7,366 bases of DNA. It comes from a bacterium. GTDB taxonomy: Bacteria > Elusimicrobiota > Elusimicrobia > UBA1565 > UBA9628. The translations under genes and the position numbers were made by a program. The notes below the pieces were generated by a model. It saw only the letters and a program-made list of their open reading frames with translations, was not told where the DNA came from and did no database searches. Positions 1-6,017 of the stretch are shown here, piece by piece (position 1 is the first letter of the stretch; every line of letters starts with the position of its first letter). The stretch is taken from contig JAJYFI010000073.1 in NCBI GenBank assembly GCA_021790955.1, forward strand, positions 1 through 7,366, in the 5' to 3' direction.

Positions 1-477
1 TTCGAGCGCCTGCCGACGATCTTCGCGCACGGCGACTACGGCTTGAGCGGCAATACCCCGACCTCGAACACCTTCCCCACGGGAAGCGCGGGCGTCGATC
101 TCTCCATGCCGCTTTTCGTGAGCGGGCGCATCGCGGGCCAAGTCCTCGTGGCCAAGCAGTCTCTCGAGGAGGAAAAAAGCAAGCTCGACGACATCCTCCT
201 CCAGGTGGAGCAGGACGTCCGCAGCTCCTGGGACGAGTCGCGCGCGGCCGTCGAGCGCGTGACGGCGGCCGCCAAGGCGCGCGAGCTCTCCAAGGCCGAG
301 GTGGCGCTCGCTCGCGACCGCTACGCCGCGGGAGTGGGCGACAACATCGAGGTCATCACGGCGCAGACGAGCCTCTCCGAGTCGGAGGCGCAGGAGCTCT
401 CGGCTCTGGCCCGCTATCACGACTCCCGCGTGAACTTCGCCCAGGCGCTGGGAAAGATCAAGGATTTTAAGTACTAG
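1..477 (+). CDS. TolC-family outer-membrane efflux channel, C-terminal part (5' truncated by window)
   Basis: The reading frame is open from base 1 and ends at TAG 475-477, leaving 158 C-terminal residues; the true start lies upstream of the window. The fragment has the pattern of one TolC/OEP repeat. A beta-strand segment (around HGDYGLSGNTP) leads to a second strand ending in the family-typical VDLSMPLFVSGR turn. A long charged coiled helix follows (about residues 45-100), then the RDRYAAGVGDNIEVITAQTSLSESE signature, in which the family usually shows RY..G......V..AQ..L..A. TolC proteins form trimeric outer-membrane channels with a periplasmic alpha-barrel. Here the gene lies 17 bases upstream of an EmrA-type adaptor and an EmrB-type permease, so it is probably the exit duct of the same pump. 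The family call is secure. The substrate is not visible in the sequence. Confidence 0.9.
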   Translation, partial: FERLPTIFAHGDYGLSGNTPTSNTFPTGSAGVDLSMPLFVSGRIAGQVLVAKQSLEEEKSKLDDILLQVEQDVRSSWDESRAAVERVTAAAKARELSKAEVALARDRYAAGVGDNIEVITAQTSLSESEAQELSALARYHDSRVNFAQALGKIKDFKY

Positions 478-494
478 CACTCGAGGAACTGCCA

Positions 495-1448
495 ATGGAA
501 AATCAGAATGAAGGGAAGGAGGCCGCTGGAACCGCGAAGGCCGTGAAGGGGCGCCGGGCGTGGATGGCTTTGGGCGGCGTCGTCCTTTCGGCCTTCGTCG
601 TGGGCGGGATGTGGTACCTCCTCTACGCGCGCTGGCACGAGTCGACGGATGACGCCCAGATCGACGCCCACGTCGCGACCGTCGCGACCCGCGTCCCGGG
701 CCAGGTCATCCGCGTCTATTTCGACAACAACCAGCGCGTCCAGAAGGGCGATATTCTCGTCGACCTCGACCCCACCGACTACCGGGTCGCCAGGGACCAG
801 GCGAAAGCCGCGCTCGACGCGGCGGCGGCGCGCTCGGAGCGAGCGGCGCTTGACGAGCGGCGCTTGGCCGACCTCTACCGGAAAAAACAGATCTCAAAAC
901 AGCAGTTTGACCATGCGGTCCAGGACGCTCGCGCCGCGAAGGCGGACGCGGATCTCGCGCAATGGCGCTTGGATCAGGCCGAACTCAGCCTGTCTTACTG
1001 CCGCATCGTTTCTCCCGAGACCGGCAACGTCGACAAGCGCGCGGTCGAGGTCGGCAACTATGTTACGGCGGGCCAGGCCGTCATGGCTATTGTTCCCCAC
1101 GAAGTCTGGGTAACCGCCAACTTCAAGGAAACGCAGCTGGGGATGATGCGTCCGGGCCAGCATGTCCGGATCTACGTCGACACCTACCCGGACCATGTTT
1201 TCCGCGGTCACGTCGACAGCTTCCAGCGCGGCACCGGCGCCGCCTTCAGCCTGATGCCGCCTGAAAACGCGACGGGCAACTTCGTCAAGGTCGTGCAGCG
1301 GGTCCCCGTCAAGATCGTCTTCGACTCGACCGACGGCTATTGGCTCGCGCCCGGCATGTCGGTCGAACCCGTCGTCGATCTCAAATACTCGTCCGCGGCG
1401 TCCACCGTCTCCCTCACCGGGCCGGGCATGCGCCCGGGGATGCTGTAG
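495..1448 (+). CDS. emrA: EmrA/HlyD-type periplasmic adaptor of a drug efflux pump
   Basis: This 317-residue membrane fusion protein links the inner-membrane permease to the TolC channel. ATG 495 is chosen because GAGG (483-486) lies 8 bases upstream. In order it shows a basic N-terminus, one membrane anchor (about 22-44), the STDDAQIDAHV segment (50-60) typical of EmrA-like adaptors, a first lipoyl half-motif (about 65-93), a helical hairpin (about 95-168) and the second lipoyl half (about 169-200). It then has WVTANFKETQLGMMRPGQ (205-222) and the very characteristic PPENATGNFVKVVQRVPVKI stretch (255-274). E. coli EmrA is about 390 residues; the deficit lies largely in a shorter helical hairpin, which would affect how far it reaches toward the channel. 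The gene ends in TAG. It sits between the tolC-like and emrB-like genes in one apparent operon. Family assignment is very strong; the substrate is unknown. Confidence 0.95.
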   Translation: MENQNEGKEAAGTAKAVKGRRAWMALGGVVLSAFVVGGMWYLLYARWHESTDDAQIDAHVATVATRVPGQVIRVYFDNNQRVQKGDILVDLDPTDYRVARDQAKAALDAAAARSERAALDERRLADLYRKKQISKQQFDHAVQDARAAKADADLAQWRLDQAELSLSYCRIVSPETGNVDKRAVEVGNYVTAGQAVMAIVPHEVWVTANFKETQLGMMRPGQHVRIYVDTYPDHVFRGHVDSFQRGTGAAFSLMPPENATGNFVKVVQRVPVKIVFDSTDGYWLAPGMSVEPVVDLKYSSAASTVSLTGPGMRPGML

Positions 1449-1471
1449 TTTCTAAGAAAGAGGAGGGGCGG

Positions 1472-3046
1472 ATGCCGGACGGACATTCTCCGAACGAGTG
1501 GCGGCCGACGCACTCCCCGTGGCTTGTCGCCGTCTCCGTCTTGCTGGCGACGTTCATGGAGGTGCTCGACACCTCGATCGCCAACGTCGCTCTTCCCCAC
1601 ATCGCGGGCAGCCTTTCCGCCTCGGTCGACGAGGCCACCTGGGTGCTGACGAGCTACCTCGTCTCAAACGCCGTCATCCTTTCGTCGACGGGCTGGCTGT
1701 CGAGCTATTTCGGCCGCAAGCGCTATCTCGCCTTTTCCGTCGCGCTCTTCATTTTCTCCTCGGCGCTCTGCGGCATGGCGCAAAGCCTGCCCCAGCTCAT
1801 CATCGCCCGCATTCTTCAAGGGATCGGCGGCGGCGGGCTCCAGCCCCTCTCCCAGGCCATCCTCCTGGAGAGCTTCCCGCCTTCCAAGCGCGGCGAGGCC
1901 ATGGCGGCTTATGGGATGGGGATCGTCGTGGCGCCGATCTTAGGACCCATCCTCGGCGGCTGGATCACCGACAACTACACTTGGCGCTGGATTTTCTACA
2001 TCAACATTCCGATCGGCCTGGCGGGGCTGATCATGCAGGAGATTTTCGTCGAGGATCCCCCGTACATCAAGGCGCATAAGGCGGAGACGATCGATTGGCA
2101 GGGATTCGGCTTCATGGCCCTCGGGATCGGCCTTTTGCAGGTGGTCCTCGACAAGGGGCAGGAAGCCGACTGGTTCGGCGCCCCCTGGATCGACTGGAGC
2201 GTCGCCGTCGCAGCCGTCAGCCTGATCGCCTGGGTGATCTGGGAGCTGACCCATGACGAGCCCATCGTGAACCTCCGGCTCTTGAAGGACCGCAATTTCG
2301 CGACCGCGACCGTCATGGTCGCCTTCCTGGGCGCCGTTCTCTACGGGACGACGGCGATGCTTCCGATCTTCATGCAGACTTTGATGGGCTACCCGGCCTT
2401 CCAGGCGGGCTACTCCATGATGCCGCGCGGCATCGGTTCTTTTTTCTCGATGCTGGTCGTGGGCCGGCTGATCCGTTTTATCGAGCCGAGGCTGTTGGCG
2501 GTGGCGGGGTTTGCCGGGGTAGGGGCAAGCTGCTGGGCTCTCAGCCAGATGAACCTGGACGTCGCGCAGTCGAACATCACGACGGCGCTCTTTTTCAACG
2601 GCTTTTCCATGGGGTTCATCTTCGTTCCCCTGACCGTCCTTTCCTACGCGACGCTTAAGCAGCGGCAGATTTTTCAGGCGACGGGACTCTACAATCTCCT
2701 TCGCAACATCGGCGCCTCGATCGGCATTTCCGCGATCGTCGCGATCCAGGACCGGGTCGCCCAGGAGCATCAAGTCGATCTCGCGGCGCATCTCACTCCG
2801 TTTAATGCCGCGTTCCAGAAGGCGCTGGCGGGCATCGCCGGGATGCTTCATGGCGCGGTCGGCGTCCATGCCGCGCGGCTCTCGGGGGCGATCCTCTACG
2901 ACCAGCTGCTGCAGCAGGCGTCCCTGCTTTCCTTTATGGATTCCTTCCGACTGCTGGGGCTCATCAGCCTCTCCTGCCTGCCGCTCCTGGCGTTTTTCAC
3001 CCGGCCCCAACACGGCCCCGGCCGCCCTTCGGCGCCGATGGACTGA
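1472..3046 (+). CDS. emrB: DHA2-family (EmrB-type) 14-helix MFS drug exporter
   Basis: The product is a 524-residue inner-membrane proton-driven exporter. The frame is open further upstream, but ATG 1472 is preferred because AGGAGGGG (1461-1468) lies just before it and the protein then begins at the normal EmrB position. DHA2 landmarks are the LDTSIANVALPHI motif in helix 1 (32-44), motif A GWLSSYFGRKR (74-84), an Arg-containing helix 4 (IARILQGIGGGG, 111-122), the antiporter motif C (GMGIVVAPILGPILGGWI, 148-165) and WRWIFYINIPIG (171-182). Hydrophobic segments fit 14 helices, and the length is normal for the family. A 23-base gap separates it from the adaptor gene, so the two are almost certainly co-transcribed with the channel gene as a tripartite pump. 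Such pumps export hydrophobic drugs, uncouplers or fatty acids, but specificity cannot be read from the sequence. Confidence 0.96.
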   Translation: MPDGHSPNEWRPTHSPWLVAVSVLLATFMEVLDTSIANVALPHIAGSLSASVDEATWVLTSYLVSNAVILSSTGWLSSYFGRKRYLAFSVALFIFSSALCGMAQSLPQLIIARILQGIGGGGLQPLSQAILLESFPPSKRGEAMAAYGMGIVVAPILGPILGGWITDNYTWRWIFYINIPIGLAGLIMQEIFVEDPPYIKAHKAETIDWQGFGFMALGIGLLQVVLDKGQEADWFGAPWIDWSVAVAAVSLIAWVIWELTHDEPIVNLRLLKDRNFATATVMVAFLGAVLYGTTAMLPIFMQTLMGYPAFQAGYSMMPRGIGSFFSMLVVGRLIRFIEPRLLAVAGFAGVGASCWALSQMNLDVAQSNITTALFFNGFSMGFIFVPLTVLSYATLKQRQIFQATGLYNLLRNIGASIGISAIVAIQDRVAQEHQVDLAAHLTPFNAAFQKALAGIAGMLHGAVGVHAARLSGAILYDQLLQQASLLSFMDSFRLLGLISLSCLPLLAFFTRPQHGPGRPSAPMD

Positions 3047-3091
3047 ACGCGGCAGTTACCGAATTTTTCCCGTCGCGATACCCTCTTTGAA

Positions 3092-3120
3092 TTGATCGCG
3101 GGCTCTTCCCGTGCTACACA
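3092..3120 (+). promoter_or_regulatory. Candidate sigma70-type promoter for the exported Ala/Gly-rich protein
   Basis: A TTGATC -35-like box (3092-3097), a 17-base spacer and a TACACA -10-like box (3115-3120) preceded by TGC (extended -10) lie in the gap after the efflux permease. Transcription would begin near 3127, giving a leader of about 36 bases that carries the strong GAGGAGGG ribosome site. The match is partial, but spacing and position are good. Assigned from sequence pattern only. Confidence 0.45.
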
Positions 3121-3162
3121 AGGGGCATGGATTCGGATGCCCGTGAAGGCGAGGAGGGATCG

Positions 3163-4143
3163 ATGAAAGAACTGAGAGCGCATGTGATCACGATCCGGAA
3201 GAGGCAGGTCCTGGGCGCGGCGATCCTCGTGTCGATCGCGCTTCCTTGCGGTGCTGCGGAACCGGACGCCAACGCGGCGACGCGGGCGCGGGCCATGGCT
3301 GTTTTTGAGAGGCTTCAAGGCGCGCTGCGCCCCGTGCGCCAGGTTTCCGCAGCGAAGCCTCGCCGGACTGCGGCGTCGGCCAAACCTTCCGTGAACACGC
3401 TCTCGGCCCTTCCGAAGCTCATGGGCGGCGCCGCCGTGAAGGCCGCTCAATCTGCGCGGGCCTTGATCGTTCCGCCGCTTCGCAGCGTCGTTTCAAAGCC
3501 GTACGCGGCGATCGGGGGCTTCGCCCCGATGTCGGCCCCGGCTGACCGCGTGGCCAACTACGCCCAGGCTTTAGAGGGGATCGCATCGGTGCCGTCTCTT
3601 TTTGGAGATCTTTCCTCGGTGGACGCGATCGAGGCGGGCGCGGAGTCGGGCAGCCGGTTGGGGACGGCGCTGGACGCCCTGGGGCCGATCGGGGTCGCCG
3701 CCGGCGCCCTGGGCGGCTACGAAACCGGGGGCGTCAAGGGCGCGCTTTTTAACGTGGCCGTGGGCGGCAGCCAGTATGGGGCGGTCGAGGGAATCGAGGC
3801 GGCGGGCCTCGACGCGAGCGGCCCCGAAACCTTCGGCATCGGCGTCGCGGTCGGAACGGGCGTCGATTTCGGCCTGCGCATGAGCCAATGCGGCGCGACC
3901 TGGGCCTGCGTGCGGAGCTGCGGCGCCCAGGCCATCAACGACCAGATTCAGCCCTATGTCGCCGCCGGCCAGCTGATCTACAGCGCGGACCCGCAGGGCT
4001 TTAACGCCGCCGGCCGGGACTTGGCCTCGGCCGGCCAAAGCGTCGCGAACACGGCCCTGTCGACCGGCCAGAACGCCGTGGCGGCTCTTGGCCAGGCCGC
4101 CGGGGGGGCCGTCGCGTCGCTCGGCTCCTTGTTCGGTTTGTAA
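3163..4143 (+). CDS. Exported Ala/Gly-rich protein of unknown function
   Basis: I do not recognise this 326-residue protein. ATG 3163 is preferred to an in-frame ATG at 3127 because GAGGAGGG (3151-3158) stands directly before it; starting at 3127 would add 12 acidic residues before the signal sequence and would be nearly leaderless. The N-terminus has basic residues (RKR, 12-14), a hydrophobic stretch (about 16-28) and a plausible signal peptidase site after GAA (30-32). C29 is preceded by Pro, so it is a poor lipobox. Residues about 33-110 are basic, Ala-rich and probably disordered. The middle (about 155-235) is a run of small-residue, weakly hydrophobic segments rich in G and A. A cysteine cluster CX5CX3C (C243, C249, C253) follows, then an amphipathic Ala/Gly C-terminal tail ending SLGSLFGL. 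The composition recalls glycine-zipper or membrane-inserting secreted proteins, but this is inference. It has its own candidate promoter. Confidence 0.75.
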   Translation: MKELRAHVITIRKRQVLGAAILVSIALPCGAAEPDANAATRARAMAVFERLQGALRPVRQVSAAKPRRTAASAKPSVNTLSALPKLMGGAAVKAAQSARALIVPPLRSVVSKPYAAIGGFAPMSAPADRVANYAQALEGIASVPSLFGDLSSVDAIEAGAESGSRLGTALDALGPIGVAAGALGGYETGGVKGALFNVAVGGSQYGAVEGIEAAGLDASGPETFGIGVAVGTGVDFGLRMSQCGATWACVRSCGAQAINDQIQPYVAAGQLIYSADPQGFNAAGRDLASAGQSVANTALSTGQNAVAALGQAAGGAVASLGSLFGL

Positions 4144-4158
4144 TTTGTAAGGTAAAAT
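4129..4158 (+). promoter_or_regulatory. Candidate promoter for the receiver/CheC-like gene pair
   Basis: TTGTTC (4129-4134), an 18-base spacer and TAAAAT (4153-4158) straddle the end of the preceding gene. The -10 box is good (5 of 6) and the -35 box weak (3 of 6). It would give a 5' leader of roughly 65-70 bases before GTG 4233. That leader contains a perfect short inverted repeat, CTAGGC-TC-GCCTAG (4196-4209). Confidence 0.4.
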
Positions 4159-4232
4159 CCCAACATGGCGGGCGAGCTTGCGTCGCCGTTTGGGCCTAGG
4201 CTCGCCTAGAGTCGCAACGGTTCTCGGCCCGA

Positions 4233-4586
4233 GTGAAATTCCTCATCGTCGACGACAGCGAGGCGGCGCGTTTCATGCTCAAAAGCATGCTCGAGACGCT
4301 CGGCCACTCGGTCATCGGGGAGGCGGGCACGGCCGAGGACGCCATGGCGGCCTACGACAAGGTCAAGCCCGAGGCGGTGACGCTGGATCTCTCTCTTGCC
4401 CGCGGCAACGGCCTTGAGGTATTGAAGGGCCTGCGCGGCAAGGGGGCGACGGCCCAGATCCTCGTCATCTCGGGGAATTCCCAAAAGAGGGTCCAGGAGG
4501 AGCTCGCCGCCCAGGGCGCCTCGGGATTCCTTTGCAAGCCCTTCAATCTCGAGGAGCTGGCGGCGGCCCTCAAAGGACTTAGATGA
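4233..4586 (+). CDS. Single-domain CheY-like response regulator receiver
   Basis: The product is a 117-residue stand-alone receiver domain with no output domain. GTG 4233 is the only usable start after an in-frame stop at 4197, and it places MKFLIVDD at the normal receiver N-terminus. Ribosome-site complementarity upstream is poor. Conserved residues are the acidic pair D7/D8, the phospho-acceptor D52 in LDLSLARGNG, S80 in the Thr/Ser switch position (VISGNS) and K102 in CKPFNLEEL. The usual Met-Pro after the phospho-Asp loop (DLxMP) is replaced by LA; the receiver should still accept phosphate. Its stop overlaps the next gene's start by ATGA, indicating translational coupling to a CheC-like phosphatase. 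No kinase gene is in the window, so the phosphodonor must be encoded elsewhere. It may act in chemotaxis-like or other protein-protein signalling. Confidence 0.93.
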   Translation: MKFLIVDDSEAARFMLKSMLETLGHSVIGEAGTAEDAMAAYDKVKPEAVTLDLSLARGNGLEVLKGLRGKGATAQILVISGNSQKRVQEELAAQGASGFLCKPFNLEELAAALKGLR

Positions 4587-5170
4587 ATTCGGCCGAGGAC
4601 ATCTCTCCCAAGCTCCTCAAGATCCTCGAGACGGGGGTCGACCGCGGGGCCGAGCGCTTGGCCAAGATTTCGCGGACGAATTGGATCATCCAGACCGTCT
4701 CGGTGCGCCTGGCCCAGATGAACCGGATCGCGGCGATGGCGCAAGCCGACGGCCAGGACTACGGGGTGTTTCTCTCCATGGACGGCGGCGGCTTTCTTGT
4801 CGTCTTCCCGGAGGCGGAGGCGAAGTCGATGGCCTCGGCGTTTCTGACTCAAACGGAATGGGAGAAGCCCGGCGCCCGCATGGAGGAGTTGGCCCTTTCC
4901 GAGATCGCCAACGTCATCGCCAACGCCATCGCCGATCTTCTGGCGGACGCCTGCGGCCGCGCGGTGTTCCTCGGCGCTCCGGTGACCGAGAAGAAAAAGG
5001 CCGTCGAACTCCTGGAGGAGCTCCCCCGGAAGTTCCCGCCGGATTCCGGCGCGCAGACGCTGCTCGTCTACGCGCACATGTCGTCGTCGTCCTTGTCCGC
5101 GGACTGCATGGTCGCGATCATTCTCGACGAGGACTGGCAGAGGGCGCTCCTCAAGGCCGTCGAGGCATAG
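4583..5170 (+). CDS. CheC/CheX-like CheY-phosphatase family protein
   Basis: This 195-residue protein starts at ATG 4583, which overlaps the receiver gene's TGA. It resembles the CheC/CheX/FliY phosphatase family, whose active sites are E-x-x-N pairs on long helices. One site is clear: E107 and N110 in LALSEIANVIANAIADLLAD. The first repeat is recognisable by position (LETGVDRGAERLAKIS, 15-30), but it has E16 and Val at the place of the Asn, so it looks inactive. A beta-rich segment (FLSMDGGGFLVVF, 63-75) fits the CheC fold. In this family the role is to dephosphorylate CheY~P, and the gene overlap makes the adjacent receiver the natural partner. No Pfam search was possible, so assignment rests on the helix motif and context; a divergent FliN-less FliY or a CheX-like protein is the alternative. 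The gene ends in TAG. Confidence 0.75.
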   Translation: MNSAEDISPKLLKILETGVDRGAERLAKISRTNWIIQTVSVRLAQMNRIAAMAQADGQDYGVFLSMDGGGFLVVFPEAEAKSMASAFLTQTEWEKPGARMEELALSEIANVIANAIADLLADACGRAVFLGAPVTEKKKAVELLEELPRKFPPDSGAQTLLVYAHMSSSSLSADCMVAIILDEDWQRALLKAVEA

Positions 5171-5197
5171 CATAGATAGGGAGAAAAGGAGAACAGC

Positions 5198-5932
5198 ATG
5201 ATATCCTCGGTTTTGGTGGCTGCCGTCGTGATCCTGGTCTTGTCGATCCGGATCGTCAATGAATACGACCGTCTGGTCGTCTTCTTCCTGGGGAGGCTGC
5301 GGGGGGTGAGGGGGCCGGGCCCCGTGATCGTCATCCCGGGGCTCATGACCGCCCAGAAGGTGAGCCTGCGCATCCTGGTCCACGACGTCCCACCGCAGGA
5401 CATCATCACGAAGGACAACATCTCGATCAAGGTGAACGCCGTCGTCTATTTCCGGGTGATCGACCCCGGCAAGGCCGTCGTCCAGGTGCAGGACTTTTTC
5501 TACGCGACGAGCCAGCTCTCCCAGACGACGCTGCGCAGCGTGCTGGGCAAGATGGAACTGGACGACCTCCTCTCCAACCGCGACAAGATCAACGCCGAGC
5601 TCCAGCAGATCCTCGACACCCATACCGAGCCTTGGGGGATCAAGGTCGCGAACGTCGAGGTGAAAAACGTCGACCTCCCGCAGGACATGCTGCGCGCGAT
5701 CGCTCGCCAGGCGGAGGCCGAGCGGGAGCGGCGGGCGAAGGTCATCCACGCCGAAGGCGAGCTGCAGGCGTCCGAGAAGCTCGGTCAGGCCGCGGCGGTG
5801 CTCTCGGCCCACCCCACGTCCATCCAGCTGCGCTACCTGCAGACCCTTTCCGAGATCGCCTCCGAGAAGAACTCGACGACGCTATTTCCCATTCCGATCG
5901 ACCTTATCTCGATGTTCCTCAACAAGAAGTAA
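5198..5932 (+). CDS. Slipin/stomatin-like SPFH-domain membrane protein
   Basis: The product is 244 residues. ATG 5198 has AAGGAG (5186-5191) six bases upstream. An N-terminal hydrophobic anchor (about 2-17) is followed by the SPFH/band-7 domain: NEYDRLVVFFLGRLRGVRGPG (21-41), VPPQDIITKDNISIKVNAVV (64-83), the YATSQLSQTTLRSVLG stretch (102-117) and ELDDLLSNRDKINAELQ (120-136). A charged coiled segment, RQAEAERERRAKVIHAEGEL (170-189), then drives oligomerisation, and a short hydrophobic tail ends the protein. These are hallmark prokaryotic slipin sequences, and the length is normal. Such proteins form large ring-like membrane assemblies and are often encoded beside an NfeD (STOPP) protein or membrane protease; neither is adjacent here. 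The stop is followed after 5 bases by the hairpin repeat element. Confidence 0.95.
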   Translation: MISSVLVAAVVILVLSIRIVNEYDRLVVFFLGRLRGVRGPGPVIVIPGLMTAQKVSLRILVHDVPPQDIITKDNISIKVNAVVYFRVIDPGKAVVQVQDFFYATSQLSQTTLRSVLGKMELDDLLSNRDKINAELQQILDTHTEPWGIKVANVEVKNVDLPQDMLRAIARQAEAERERRAKVIHAEGELQASEKLGQAAAVLSAHPTSIQLRYLQTLSEIASEKNSTTLFPIPIDLISMFLNKK

Positions 5933-5937
5933 ATAAA

Positions 5938-6017
5938 GGGGTCAGGTCTGGACATTGGACACTCAAGCCTCGCCGCCATCGGTTGATCTCGAATGTCCAA
6001 TGTCCAGACCTGACCCC
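5938..6017. repeat. 80-bp inverted-repeat (MITE/REP-like) element between slipin gene and hemW
   Basis: Two 27-base arms, 5938-5964 (starting GGGGTCAGGTCTGGACATT) and 5991-6017 (ending TGTCCAGACCTGACCCC), are inverted copies matching at 26 of 27 bases; the only mismatch is 5962 (C) opposite 5993 (A). The spacer is 26 bases. RNA from here would form a very stable 27-bp hairpin that buries the hemW ATG at 6000. No transposase is present, so it is a non-autonomous element or REP-like pair. From memory, GGGGTCAGGTCT-type sequences occur as dispersed repeats near IS200-like (Y1, RAYT) transposases in several phyla; that link is not shown by this window. Confidence 0.9.

Noticed and set aside
1340..1471. 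Upstream extension of the emrB frame overlapping emrA
   Set aside because: The extra residues are an out-of-frame reading of emrA. ATG 1472 has a strong ribosome site and gives a normal EmrB N-terminus.
1940..3013. Long open frame on the minus strand opposite emrB
   Set aside because: It is a charged, low-complexity mirror of a GC-rich real gene. The + strand frame carries all MFS motifs.
3099..3113. GCGGG-CTCTT-CCCGT stem as a terminator after emrB
   Set aside because: It has only four good pairs plus a wobble and no T-run, and it overlaps the spacer of the candidate promoter.
3127..3162. ATG 3127 as start of the exported protein
   Set aside because: It would put an acidic 12-residue extension before the signal peptide and coincide with the predicted transcription start. 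ATG 3163 has a strong GAGGAGGG ribosome site.
4352..5812. 486-codon minus-strand open frame across the receiver, CheC-like and slipin genes
   Set aside because: It is antisense to three recognisable genes, is His/Arg/Leu/Asp-rich as expected for a GC-rich shadow frame, and shows no family motif.
5955..5999. TTG start at 5955 giving HemW 15 extra residues
   Set aside because: The extra residues lie across the left arm tail and loop of the repeat, match nothing in HemW, and the family begins close to the LGLYVHIP segment. ATG 6000 is simpler, though neither start has a clear ribosome site.
5938..6017. Hairpin as a rho-independent terminator for the slipin gene
   Set aside because: The stem is long, but it is followed by CTAGGCC and coding sequence, with no T-tract after it.
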